Below are positions 28,740-37,561 of a stretch of 64,000 bases of DNA, piece after piece. The position numbers were made by a program, and so were the translations under genes. Numbering within the stretch: position 1 is the first letter of the stretch; every line of letters starts with the position of its first letter. The stretch spans positions 3,286,001 to 3,350,000 of the forward strand of contig NZ_CP075171.1 in NCBI RefSeq assembly GCF_021379005.1. Reading direction: 5' to 3'. The DNA comes from Leptodesmis sichuanensis A121 (GTDB lineage Bacteria; Cyanobacteriota; Cyanobacteriia; Leptolyngbyales; Leptolyngbyaceae). The notes beneath the pieces were generated by a model, which saw nothing but the letters and a program-made list of their open reading frames with translations, had not been told where the DNA came from and searched no databases.

Positions 28740-29051
28740 CTAACGAAGTGAAACCGCCATCTCGGCTGTTTCTTCCTCTGAGGGTCTCAAACTAGGGAAC
28801 AGAAAATGATTTTCTTCGACGTATTGAGCGCCGAACAATCCTTTCTCTGCCCAGAAGTACCGATCCGTGGTATGCTCATTACGCTTAACCAGTAATAGCG
28901 CCGGAGGAACAATCCCTTCTGCATGAATGAACTTCCGAGCGGCTGTTACAGGTTTGTCTTCCCCGCACTCAATGCTAAATTGAGGTACGTTCTCCAGAAT
29001 CCGACGACCCTCCTGCCGACGACGGCTTTTACGCTTGCGTCTCCTAGCCAA
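28740..29051 (-). CDS. Conserved cyanobacterial protein with basic N-terminus
   Basis: A 103-residue protein that starts MARRRKRKSRRRQEGRRI and continues with FSIECGEDKPVTAARKFI, PPALLLVKRNEHTTDRYFWAEKG and ENHFLFPSLR. I recall near-identical proteins across cyanobacteria, all uncharacterised. The Arg/Lys-rich head suggests RNA or nucleic-acid binding. Strong conservation makes the gene call secure. Confidence 0.78.
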   Translation of the reverse strand: MARRRKRKSRRRQEGRRILENVPQFSIECGEDKPVTAARKFIHAEGIVPPALLLVKRNEHTTDRYFWAEKGLFGAQYVEENHFLFPSLRPSEEETAEMAVSLR

Positions 29052-29258
29052 TCCTGCTACCCCCTTACTAGATGGACAAGTGTAGTGATGGTTACAAAAT
29101 ACGACGCTAAGTATATCGATTTGAAGCTAAGATTTCAATTTGTCTTAACCCTTTGATACAAACATTAAATTATTATAAATCAAAAAATTATCTTTCCTGA
29201 TCTATAAGGAAGTCTGAAAATGGAGAATAGGATTAGCGACCCCTAGCTCAGGATTATT

Positions 29259-30734
29259 TTGTTTCAAGATAGTTTCGCGATCGCTAATGGCATGTTGATG
29301 CCCGCCAGTTCTGAATTTGTTGCCCTCTGTCGCGCCCAAATTGGCATTCTCACCCAGGCCTTGGGAGCGTCGATCGCAGTGGTCTACCTCACACAAGAAC
29401 TGGTAGAGGGGTCTCAAGCTCCCCTGGTGCCCGTGGTTGTCTATCCAGAGGGAGGATTGGGAAGAGATGCATATCAAGGGGTATCCCTGCCACCAGTGAC
29501 ATTGCCCAAGGATGAGATCGCTCAGTTACCCGCCAACGCCCAGCCCCCTGCTCCATCACCAAAACCTTCAGCCCTGACTCCAAAGCCCCTGTTGCCAGAG
29601 GGAAATAGGGCGTTACCCAGTGCTCAGAGCAATCCGGAGATCGATCTGCCAAACCTGGTATTGCCAGGAAAAGCCCTGGTAGAACAACGACAAATTGCCC
29701 TGCCCCTGGTGCATGAAGAGATCATGATGGGAGTGCTGGTGGCTCGACGAGACGATCGCGCCTGGCAGAAACGGGAACAAGAGCAGATTGAAGAAATTGC
29801 CAAAACCCTGTCGATCGCCTGTGTGATGGATCAACGTTACCAGTGGCTGGCCCAGGAACATCAGCAAGAGCATCTGATGCAGCGGCAGCAGCATGACTTG
29901 ATGGATAACCTGCTGCATCAATTTCGTAACTCTCTGACCGCTTTGCAAACCTTTGGCAAATTGATCCTCAAGCGGCTGCAACCGGGGAATCCCAACCGCG
30001 ACATCGCCGTCAATCTGACACGGGAAACCGAACGATTACGAGAGCTTTCCCAGCAGTTAGAGTTTGTCTTGAAGGCAGGCTATTCTCCCGCCTTGCTCCC
30101 GCCGGCCAGTTTATCTCTTGAGCAACCTGCCGATCTGGGAAATGCGGCCCTGGAAGCCCCACTCCCTGCTTCCCTACAAAATACTGGGTTCCTACCAGGA
30201 AGGCCGTTGCCTGTGGAGCGATGTCTGGTAGAGGACATCTTAGAACCCTTACTGTCGGCGACCCAGACGATCGCTCAGGAGAAGTCTCTCAGCCTGCATG
30301 CGATTCTGTCAGATGACCTTCCCCCCGTGTGGGCCAATCCTCAGGCATTACGAGAAGTACTGAATAACCTGCTGGAAAATGCTGTCAAGTATACTCCCGC
30401 TGGCGGATTGATCCTCGTTCAGACTGAAGCGACAGAGACTCAACCCTGGTTTACGATCTCTGTTACCGATACTGGGCCAGGAATTCCAGAACAGGATTTA
30501 CCCCATATTTTTGAACGGCACTTTCGCGGTGTTCAGGCTCAAGGAGAGATTGCCGGCAGTGGCCTGGGATTAGCGATCGCCCAAACTCTGGTGACTCAAA
30601 TGCACGGCACTATTCAGGTCTTCAGTCCTGCGTTACCGGAGTACCTGAACCTTCCCGGCACTGTTCTCCCATCCGATCGGGGTCAAGGAACCAGCTTTGT
30701 AGTCAAGCTACCTGTCGCGTTGGAGGGAGAATGA
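29259..30734 (+). CDS. GAF sensor histidine kinase, Hik2/CSK-like
   Basis: A 491-residue soluble kinase (TTG start at 29259, or 480 residues from ATG at 29292). The N-terminal GAF domain contains FVALCRAQ, whose cysteine corresponds in position to the redox cysteine described for Hik2. Residues 84-136 are a Pro-rich insert (PANAQPPAPSPKPSALTPK). His220 in LLHQFRNSLTALQTFGKLIL is the phospho-acceptor; the catalytic domain has NLLENAVKYTPAGG (N box), VTDTGPGIP (G1), IFERHFRG (F) and GSGLGLAIA (G2). Hik2 is the cyanobacterial counterpart of chloroplast sensor kinase and signals redox and salt state, with Rre1 as a partner. Assignment to Hik2 is from recalled similarity. Confidence 0.85.
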   Translation: MFQDSFAIANGMLMPASSEFVALCRAQIGILTQALGASIAVVYLTQELVEGSQAPLVPVVVYPEGGLGRDAYQGVSLPPVTLPKDEIAQLPANAQPPAPSPKPSALTPKPLLPEGNRALPSAQSNPEIDLPNLVLPGKALVEQRQIALPLVHEEIMMGVLVARRDDRAWQKREQEQIEEIAKTLSIACVMDQRYQWLAQEHQQEHLMQRQQHDLMDNLLHQFRNSLTALQTFGKLILKRLQPGNPNRDIAVNLTRETERLRELSQQLEFVLKAGYSPALLPPASLSLEQPADLGNAALEAPLPASLQNTGFLPGRPLPVERCLVEDILEPLLSATQTIAQEKSLSLHAILSDDLPPVWANPQALREVLNNLLENAVKYTPAGGLILVQTEATETQPWFTISVTDTGPGIPEQDLPHIFERHFRGVQAQGEIAGSGLGLAIAQTLVTQMHGTIQVFSPALPEYLNLPGTVLPSDRGQGTSFVVKLPVALEGE

Positions 30735-30783
30735 GTGGTGAGTGGGTAGATACTAGCTGTCTACGCACCTACCCATCCCCCGT

Positions 30784-32013
30784 TTACTGAATCACCAAAT
30801 CCGAGTTCAATGTCAGGTTCAGGTCTGTATTGGGATTGACAGTGAAGAGGTCAATTCGATCAGCAAACAAAAGGCTTAATCCAGCACCTACCACCGCTCC
30901 GGGGATGACTTCCCAGCCCTCAATTTTGCGATCGCCCGTGACAGCTGCAATCCCTAATGCCGCACCCGCACCGACCAGAGTTCCAGCCACGATCTTGCCA
31001 GTGGAAACGCCCTTGCGGATCTGTTCAGTGGTGGTAATCAGGTTAGACGCAGCATCGATCGGATACCGTCTGCCATTGGGTAGCACCAGTTCACCCGCGA
31101 CAAATTGCACCCCCTGGGGAGTAGTTCTCAGTTGACCGACCACATCACTGCCTGCAGGAATCAATACCTGCCCCTGGGAAGTGACCACGTTCTGAGCCAC
31201 CTTCATGGTCAGAGGAATGGGTGGCTCGTTCTTCGCCAACAACAGCCTATCTACCCCTGGATATCGAATGGGAATGACGGTGCCTGCGGGAATCCTGATC
31301 CCCACGAGGCCTCCCACAATGTAGGGGGATCGCACGGGCGGCAGTTGTCCGGTACTGACCAACGCCTGATACACAAAAGCCGCAACATCGGCACGGCTGG
31401 CGGTCTGGTTGGGGTTCAGGTAGCGAATATCGGGATAATTGACCACCATCCGGCGTTCTGTGGCAGCGGCGATCGCAGTACGAGCATAGGGAGGGATGGT
31501 ACTGGCATCCGCGAAGATGGATAGAGTGGTATCAATGGGTGCCGTAGGGAGATACCGCAGTCCACTAGCTAGAGATACCAATACCTGAGCGCGGGGAATA
31601 TTTTCTTCGGGCCGGAAGTTGCCACCGGGGTAGCCGGACATGAAGCCCATTGTATAGGCTCGCTCGATTCCTCCCCGGTTCCAGAAATTCGGCGGTACAT
31701 CTCGAAATTCGATCGGCTCTCGAATTTTGGGCATATTGAAAGCCCGATTAATCATGGCCGCAAATTCAGCCCGGGTGACGGGTTGCTCTGGGCGAAAGGT
31801 GCCATCGGGAAATCCCACTATAATCCCACGTGCCGCTAATCCATAAATAAACGGAGCTGCCCAATAATCCCTCGATACATCCGGGAAAGCTGTTTGAGCA
31901 GCAGTTTGGGCAGAGGTTGGGGCAGCCATGACAAACGGTGCAACTGTCCCTGTTGTAAGAGTCAGGGCAACTAGCAGAGCCGTCCCTGATTTCAAAGTAC
32001 TGGATTTCACCAT
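30784..32013 (-). CDS. SLH-domain outer-envelope protein
   Basis: About 409 residues from the ATG at 32013; the longer frame adds 30 unlikely residues. A signal peptide (ALLVALTLTTGTVAPFVMA) is followed by three S-layer homology repeats: FPDVSRDYWAAPFIYGLAARGI with GFPDGTFRPEQPVTRAEFA, RDVPPNFW with GYPGGNFRPEENIPRAQ, and ADASTIPPYARTAI with YLNPNQTASRADVAAF. The C-terminal half has a Gly/Val-rich beta segment and a Gly-rich hydrophobic helix (GKIVAGTLVGAGAALGIAA). SLH domains tether proteins to peptidoglycan-linked polysaccharide. Confidence 0.88.
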   Translation of the reverse strand: MVKSSTLKSGTALLVALTLTTGTVAPFVMAAPTSAQTAAQTAFPDVSRDYWAAPFIYGLAARGIIVGFPDGTFRPEQPVTRAEFAAMINRAFNMPKIREPIEFRDVPPNFWNRGGIERAYTMGFMSGYPGGNFRPEENIPRAQVLVSLASGLRYLPTAPIDTTLSIFADASTIPPYARTAIAAATERRMVVNYPDIRYLNPNQTASRADVAAFVYQALVSTGQLPPVRSPYIVGGLVGIRIPAGTVIPIRYPGVDRLLLAKNEPPIPLTMKVAQNVVTSQGQVLIPAGSDVVGQLRTTPQGVQFVAGELVLPNGRRYPIDAASNLITTTEQIRKGVSTGKIVAGTLVGAGAALGIAAVTGDRKIEGWEVIPGAVVGAGLSLLFADRIDLFTVNPNTDLNLTLNSDLVIQ

Positions 32014-32225
32014 GGGTGGATTCTCCGAAAATGGGCGATTAGCAGCGTCTTTAGGGGGAGCGCTCCTGCCATACTGAAAATATTCAGTACGGTAAAATAA
32101 CAAGACCGCTATCCCAAACGGGTTGTTATGGAACTTTCTGAATCGGGGACATAGACCGGGAAATACCTTAAATTCCCCTGCTAGACTGAGCTATTCCAGA
32201 AAGCATATTGAGGATGCAAATGCAT

Positions 32226-32280
32226 GATACTCCCAGAAACGTTTACTGAACGATTAATCGACGTTCACTTTGGGAGTATC
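32226..32280 (-). terminator. Nested palindrome after the debranching enzyme gene
   Basis: GATACTCCCA (32226-32235) and TGGGAGTATC (32271-32280) form a perfect 10-bp stem; an inner GAACG..CGTTC stem lies within. It is 36 bases after the stop of the upstream minus-strand gene, consistent with a terminator. Confidence 0.65.
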
Positions 32281-32315
32281 AAAGTTCTCCTGCCCCCAGA
32301 GGCTGCTTTTTATGC

Positions 32316-34643
32316 TTAAGCCTCAATAATCACCCGCAAATTGCCGCGTTTTTTAGAAACCCGGCAGGCCGTTGCACCGTTGGCTCGCTCAAATTCCAGG
32401 TCTAACAGGGTAGGGCCAACCCGGAGATTATGCAGGGACAGGGAGGAAATCGAGGCAGGCAGTGTTGGGTCAATAATGCGTAGGGTATTACTGGGAGCAT
32501 CGGGCACAAGGTTGACCATCATGTGCAGTAATTGGAAGATGCTGCCCGTAGCCCACGCTTGCGGGGTGCAGGCGACTGGATATTGCACCGGATCGCTATC
32601 GTCGGTACGCTCAAACCCGCAAAAGAGTTCGGGTGGACGTTGATAAGGCTGGCGCTTGGTCATATCCAGAATTCCTTCAGCCAGTTCCAGGGCCTGATCA
32701 ATCAGCCCCAGAGAACGTAATCCCATGGCAGTTAACGCATTGTCATGGGGCCAGACGGAACCGATATGGTAGCCCATCGGGTTATAGGCTGGAGATAGGC
32801 TGCTGAGTGTGCGAATTCCCCAACCATTGAACATATCGGGTGCCCGCAACCGTTCAGCGACACTATAGGCTTTTTCCGGCGTGAAAATTCCCAGGCTCAG
32901 GCAATGACCCGGATTAGAGGTAATGCTGTCTACGGGATTACCATCCCCATCCAGTGCCAGGGCACAGTAATCCTGGTCTTCCATCCAAAAATCCCGGTTG
33001 AAGCGGAATTTCAGGTCGCGGGCTTCTTCTTCCCAGCGATCGGCCAGGTCAATTCGTTTCTTCATCCGGGCAATTTGGGCTAACCGAATCTTGGCCGCAT
33101 ACACATAACCCTGCACCTCACAGAGGGAAATCGCCCCCTGAGCCAGTTGCCCGCGACGGTTGACAATACAATCTCCGGAGTCTTTCCAGCCCTGGTTATC
33201 CAGCCCCCGCCGAGATTTACGGAAGTAGCTCAGGTAACCAGTTTGCTTCATGGTGCGATCGATCCAGTCCATCGCTGCCAGGGCATTGGGCCACAGAGCC
33301 TCCAGAGTTTCGTGGTCAGCCGTCCAGGCGAAATGCTCGGTATACAGCATGATCCAGAGCGGGGTCGCATCCACGGTGCCGTAGTAGGGCGTATGGGGAA
33401 TTTCCTGACAACGGGCCATCTCACCAAAGCGAATTTCGTGCAAGATTTTACCCGGTTGCTCATCTCGCCACTCGTCATCTTCTTGCCCCTGGTAATAAGC
33501 CAGAATTTTCAGCGTTTCACGGGCAATTTGCGGATCCAACATCAATACTTGAGAAGCCGCAATGATAGAATCCCGACCAAATAGCGTGGAAAACCAGGGA
33601 ACTCCAGCAGAAAGCGCTTTGCCCTGGCTAAAGGTTTGCCGCAGGAGATAAATATCTTGCTCTGCCCGCTCAATAATTTGATTAAAGGTATTTTTGTCGG
33701 CGCGAATTTGTGTCACCTGTTGCCGCCAGGTTTGTTCTTCCATGACCTCAGCGGCTTTGGCCTGTCCCAGAGTCACGGGAGTGCTGACGGTAGAAGCCGA
33801 TCGCCCATTAATCAGCATTTGTAGCCGATAGCCGAGAAGTTGCTTCTCGTGGGACTGCAGTTCTAACCGCCAGATCGCTGTATTGCCTTTCAAGTAATCA
33901 GGGCAACGATTCACAAAGGAAATTTGAGACTCCATGAGAGAACCATCTAGCCCCTGATAGGCGAGGATCAGTTCAGAGGGGGAGGAAGGGGCAGAGGGGG
34001 AGAGGGAGGGGAAGGAAATGAACTGAGAGGCTGGAGTCGTTGCTTGAGGGTCGTCTGCGATCGGGGGATCTTCTAGCTGCGGGTCTTCAGGCGGCTGGGG
34101 GGGAAGAATGCGCAGCAGTTGTCCCCGGCGTTCTCGATTGAAGCCACGAATTTCAAACAGGTCAATAAAGTCAGCATCGAAGCTGAGGCTGATTTCAAAA
34201 CTAACAGGGGTCGTGCTGTAGTTGGCAATTTCAATTTCTTCAAATAGGCCGCCATTCAAAACCATTTCGCGCTTAATACCAATCGATTCGGCTCGAATGG
34301 TTTCGCCAATGTAAGGGTTAGTACACAGCACTGAAATGGCAAATCCTTTATCGGCTGTACTGCTGAGTAAAATCGGCGATCGCCCCTCAATCTGCAACTC
34401 CAGGCGACTGAGAAAGCGAGAATCTTTGCAGAACAGTCCCATGCCAGCACTGCGATCGGCTTCTACGCAGCCGCCAATATTGCCCAGCGTATCTGTCAGC
34501 AGGAATAGGTCATCATCTTTGAGAGTGAGCGTCGGTTGAGGACGTTCACTAAGTACACAAGGCCATTCCGGAATCATAAACTGGTCGGCTCGTACAAAAG
34601 TCCGACCATCAATTTCAATTGTCTCTAGTGTCATGCTATCCAT
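32316..34643 (-). CDS. Amylo-alpha-1,6-glucosidase-type debranching enzyme
   Basis: A 775-residue protein with an N-terminal beta-sandwich (glycogen debranching N-terminal domain, GMGLFCKDSRFLSRLELQIEG) and a C-terminal (alpha/alpha)6 barrel (GVPWFSTLFGRDSIIAA, DATPLWIMLYTEHF, SVWPHDNALTAMGLRSLG, QPYQRPPELFCGFER). The catalytic domain resembles bacterial amylo-1,6-glucosidases, which remove branch stubs from glycogen. An Asp/Pro/Ser-rich segment of about 45 residues (DPPIADDPQATTPASQF to APSSPSEL) interrupts the N-terminal domain and is encoded by GGGGAGAG-type low-complexity DNA (about 33972-34085). Confidence 0.85.
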   Translation of the reverse strand: MDSMTLETIEIDGRTFVRADQFMIPEWPCVLSERPQPTLTLKDDDLFLLTDTLGNIGGCVEADRSAGMGLFCKDSRFLSRLELQIEGRSPILLSSTADKGFAISVLCTNPYIGETIRAESIGIKREMVLNGGLFEEIEIANYSTTPVSFEISLSFDADFIDLFEIRGFNRERRGQLLRILPPQPPEDPQLEDPPIADDPQATTPASQFISFPSLSPSAPSSPSELILAYQGLDGSLMESQISFVNRCPDYLKGNTAIWRLELQSHEKQLLGYRLQMLINGRSASTVSTPVTLGQAKAAEVMEEQTWRQQVTQIRADKNTFNQIIERAEQDIYLLRQTFSQGKALSAGVPWFSTLFGRDSIIAASQVLMLDPQIARETLKILAYYQGQEDDEWRDEQPGKILHEIRFGEMARCQEIPHTPYYGTVDATPLWIMLYTEHFAWTADHETLEALWPNALAAMDWIDRTMKQTGYLSYFRKSRRGLDNQGWKDSGDCIVNRRGQLAQGAISLCEVQGYVYAAKIRLAQIARMKKRIDLADRWEEEARDLKFRFNRDFWMEDQDYCALALDGDGNPVDSITSNPGHCLSLGIFTPEKAYSVAERLRAPDMFNGWGIRTLSSLSPAYNPMGYHIGSVWPHDNALTAMGLRSLGLIDQALELAEGILDMTKRQPYQRPPELFCGFERTDDSDPVQYPVACTPQAWATGSIFQLLHMMVNLVPDAPSNTLRIIDPTLPASISSLSLHNLRVGPTLLDLEFERANGATACRVSKKRGNLRVIIEA

Positions 34644-34749
34644 TCAATTTAATCGACCGCCTTTCTTAGCGTAGTCGATCGATTCAGAATGGCGGGCGAT
34701 TCACAGAAGGTTTGAAATTACCTGACAAGAAATTTGAAATGCCTTGAAT

Positions 34750-35142
34750 TTAGGTGACGTAAAAGCGCGGATGGCTCTTTAAAATCTCAGGCTGAAAAGT
34801 TTGTACCCACTTCACCAATTGGTCAGAAATTTCCTCGTTTTTCTGACGCAGTAACAGGGCGATGTACAGGTTCTTTTGTTTCACTACGATCGCGCAATAT
34901 TCCTCTCCTTGCACCGCTGCGTGGTGAAATCCCTCAAGCTGTAGGAATGCCATCAGCAGCGATCGCAACCCTAGAGCCTGAAAAATAGTCTGTACCCAGA
35001 TCATGCTGGTTTCATCCGCCGTTGCAAAATATTCTTTCGGCAATCCATTCAAGTCAAAAATGGCTGCACCCAGAATGTCATCAATGGGTGTAGAGGAAAC
35101 AGATACAGGTGAAAAGAAGTCGGTGTTAGGGAGGGAAAGCAT
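34750..35142 (-). CDS. Roadblock/LC7-like small protein
   Basis: A 130-residue protein with the alternating pattern ILGAAIFDLNGLPKEYFATAD, WVQTIFQALGLRSLLMAF and EYCAIVVKQKNLYIALLLRQ, which resembles the Roadblock/LC7 fold used in signalling with small GTPases and in gliding or motility clusters. I have no stronger evidence of function. It is alone between two minus-strand genes with its own spacer. Confidence 0.62.
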   Translation of the reverse strand: MLSLPNTDFFSPVSVSSTPIDDILGAAIFDLNGLPKEYFATADETSMIWVQTIFQALGLRSLLMAFLQLEGFHHAAVQGEEYCAIVVKQKNLYIALLLRQKNEEISDQLVKWVQTFQPEILKSHPRFYVT

Positions 35143-35293
35143 TTTGATGACCCTGCTGTCCGATGGGAACGCTGCTCAAGCTTTTCTGGATTGAAGCACC
35201 ATCTTGAAGATCGGTACCTGCAAACTACCCTTAACGTACCCTATTTAAGACTTTGTACTCGTCACCTGACCTTAAAAATTTGCAACAAACCCA

Positions 35294-36568
35294 TCATTGA
35301 TTCCGAAATTCTCTGGCTCGTTCCAGCAGATTCCCCCAGCGCTTCTGTACTTGTTTGACGGTGATCTTGAGAGCCACCGCAATTTGCTGGTCGTCCTGGT
35401 GTTCTTGCTTCAGGTGCAGCAGGTTAATCTGCTCCTGAGTCAGTTGCCTCAGGAACGCCTCCCATTGCTGAGTAGATAGTCCCAAATTTTGATCCAGGTC
35501 GGCTCCTAGCCACTGGTGAACGAGTTTCCAGTTATGGGAACGGGCGAACTTCTCAACGTGATACTTAAAGCGCTGTTGTAGATAGTCCCGTTTGCGTGGG
35601 GTCAGTTGCAGAATGTCATCAATTTCGGGTGCAGAGTGGTCTTTCAATTTGAGGACTAAATAGTCGATGCAATCATCCTGCCCTTCTGACTTGAGATATT
35701 GGATGAGTTCAGAAATCACCCGATCGCGTAGCACACTTTCTGAAGAATCGACAGCATCAGTGACCATGTGTTCCCGCAGTTGCTGCACAATCGGTGCCCG
35801 ATTATGCGCTTCTGCCTCTTCTCCCTTAGCTGACTCCAGAGCCTGTTCAATGTCCACCGACACTTCGATCGGTTGCCGCTGACCAAACCGTTGAGCACGC
35901 AGCACAATTAACTGCTGATTCTGACCACCCGGTAAACCAATCCGCCGCTTGGCATATTGTTCAGTAAAAGCCATATACTCGGCCAACTCTAAGCGAGTGC
36001 GGGGTTGATAAGTTTCTGCCAGATCATTTTCCCGGCGAAATGCTTTGAGAGACTCACTATAAAACCCCTGGAGAAAATCTTCAATTAAGTTATATCGGGC
36101 TTGAAAACCCAACTGCAGGCGGGCAGGGGCCACATAGCGATAGACGATCGATCCCAAGGTACTGTGCAGTTCTACGCGACCCCGCTGGGAACCCAACTGG
36201 TAATAGGTCAGACACTTTTGCAGGCGATGTCTGGCCAGGGAAATTTGCCAGGATTGAGCATCTTCTGAAATCTGGATCCGGCCACTTTTTTGACAAACTC
36301 GCTCTACTTCTGCGGCGATTCGGGCGGCTAAAAGTTCTGCATTGCCGTTAATATTTTTGACTTCCGCTCTTAATTCTTGGGCCAGCAATTCGGTGAGTGT
36401 TTTCTGATCCAGAAATTGACTGGACGGGGGCAGTGCCACTAGCAGCGGTCGTGGCTCTACACGCAGCCACCGCTTGTTTTGAGAAGTGTCGGCGGACGAT
36501 CGCTTCCCCTTACTAGCAGGCTGACCAGAAACCGATCCAGAACAAGTTACGAGAGATTCAATATTCAT
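35294..36568 (-). CDS. HetZ-like DNA-binding regulator
   Basis: About 424 residues from ATG at 36568 (MNIESLVTCSG); the longer frame is less likely. Segments RHRLQKCLTYYQLGSQRGRVELHS, IEDFLQGFYSESLKAFRREN and RLELAEYMAFTEQYAKRRI match, from memory, the HetZ family, which takes part in heterocyst differentiation in Nostoc and also occurs in non-heterocystous cyanobacteria. The C-terminus (WEAFLRQLTQEQINLLHLK, DQQIAVALKITVKQVQKRW) is a helix-turn-helix like sigma-70 region 4. If the organism lacks heterocysts, the role would be a different developmental or regulatory one. Confidence 0.65.
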   Translation of the reverse strand: MNIESLVTCSGSVSGQPASKGKRSSADTSQNKRWLRVEPRPLLVALPPSSQFLDQKTLTELLAQELRAEVKNINGNAELLAARIAAEVERVCQKSGRIQISEDAQSWQISLARHRLQKCLTYYQLGSQRGRVELHSTLGSIVYRYVAPARLQLGFQARYNLIEDFLQGFYSESLKAFRRENDLAETYQPRTRLELAEYMAFTEQYAKRRIGLPGGQNQQLIVLRAQRFGQRQPIEVSVDIEQALESAKGEEAEAHNRAPIVQQLREHMVTDAVDSSESVLRDRVISELIQYLKSEGQDDCIDYLVLKLKDHSAPEIDDILQLTPRKRDYLQQRFKYHVEKFARSHNWKLVHQWLGADLDQNLGLSTQQWEAFLRQLTQEQINLLHLKQEHQDDQQIAVALKITVKQVQKRWGNLLERAREFRNQ

Positions 36569-36823
36569 AATCCGGTAGTGCACATATACAGGGAGCGTCA
36601 GGACAGAAGGAGCAGCGACATTCAGTAATGCGCTTGACTGGCCCAATTGGGTGCTGGCCAACTGTCATCACTAGCTACACAGGCAAATGAAGCGGCTACG
36701 GTCATCCTCCCGTGTAGTGTGGCACTTCTTAAAGTGGACAGCTACAGGCTAGTGAACCCTATTAACCATTAACTATGGGATGGGCAGTTATCCGGATAAC
36801 TTGGAAAAATTGTCTGAAGAAAT

Positions 36824-37483
36824 TCAAGTCACTTCTGCAACCCATGCTTCTATGGCTTCCCACCCCAGACCTTTGCGCACCACGACCGGTTCCCCACTGG
36901 TCATATCCAGAATGGTAGAAACCTGATATCCCGGATCTCGCCCGTCATCCACAATTACGTCCACCAGTTTCTCTAAACTGTCAAACAATTCAAAGCGGGA
37001 GGGAAACAAAGTTTCTGGCTTATGAGAATTTCCCTCTTCCAGCACATGAGCTGAGGCAGAAATGATGGGATGATCCAGACGACTCAACAGAGCCTGACAG
37101 ATGGGATGATCGGGCACCCGAATTCCCGTTGTGCGTCGCTTGGGATTCATCACCAGTTTGGGGACTAATTTAGTGGCAGGCAGCAAAAAGGTGTAAGGCC
37201 CCGGAATCAGTCGCCGCATCAAACGATAAGCTTCATCACTGACAACCGCGTATTGTGCAATGTTCGAGAGCGAAGGGCACAAAAACGTCAATGGCTTATC
37301 GTTCGAGAGTTGCTTAATTTGCCGCACCCGTTGAATGGCACTTTTGGAGTTGAGATCGCACCCGATCGCATACACCGTATCGGTTGGATACAACATGACC
37401 GCGCCATTCTGCAAATCATTCACAATAGAGGTCACGGTTCGAGTTTGCGGATTGTCTGGGTGGAGAGTATAAACAGTTGCCAT
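36824..37483 (-). CDS. Threonylcarbamoyl-AMP synthase (YrdC/Sua5 domain)
   Basis: A 219-residue YrdC-domain protein. AVMLYPTDTVYAIGCDL, KQLSNDKPLTFLCPSL and RTTGIRVPDHP are the conserved blocks around the nucleotide pocket. The family makes threonylcarbamoyl-AMP for the t6A37 modification of ANN-decoding tRNAs. It lacks the Sua5 C-terminal domain, as in TsaC. It is divergent from larC, 78 bases apart. Confidence 0.9.
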   Translation of the reverse strand: MATVYTLHPDNPQTRTVTSIVNDLQNGAVMLYPTDTVYAIGCDLNSKSAIQRVRQIKQLSNDKPLTFLCPSLSNIAQYAVVSDEAYRLMRRLIPGPYTFLLPATKLVPKLVMNPKRRTTGIRVPDHPICQALLSRLDHPIISASAHVLEEGNSHKPETLFPSRFELFDSLEKLVDVIVDDGRDPGYQVSTILDMTSGEPVVVRKGLGWEAIEAWVAEVT

Positions 37484-37561
37484 GAATTAAACAGGGTAGG
37501 AGGTTAGGGGTAAGAATGGAAGGATGAACGAGAAACACTGTGATGGGGAAGGACGACATCA

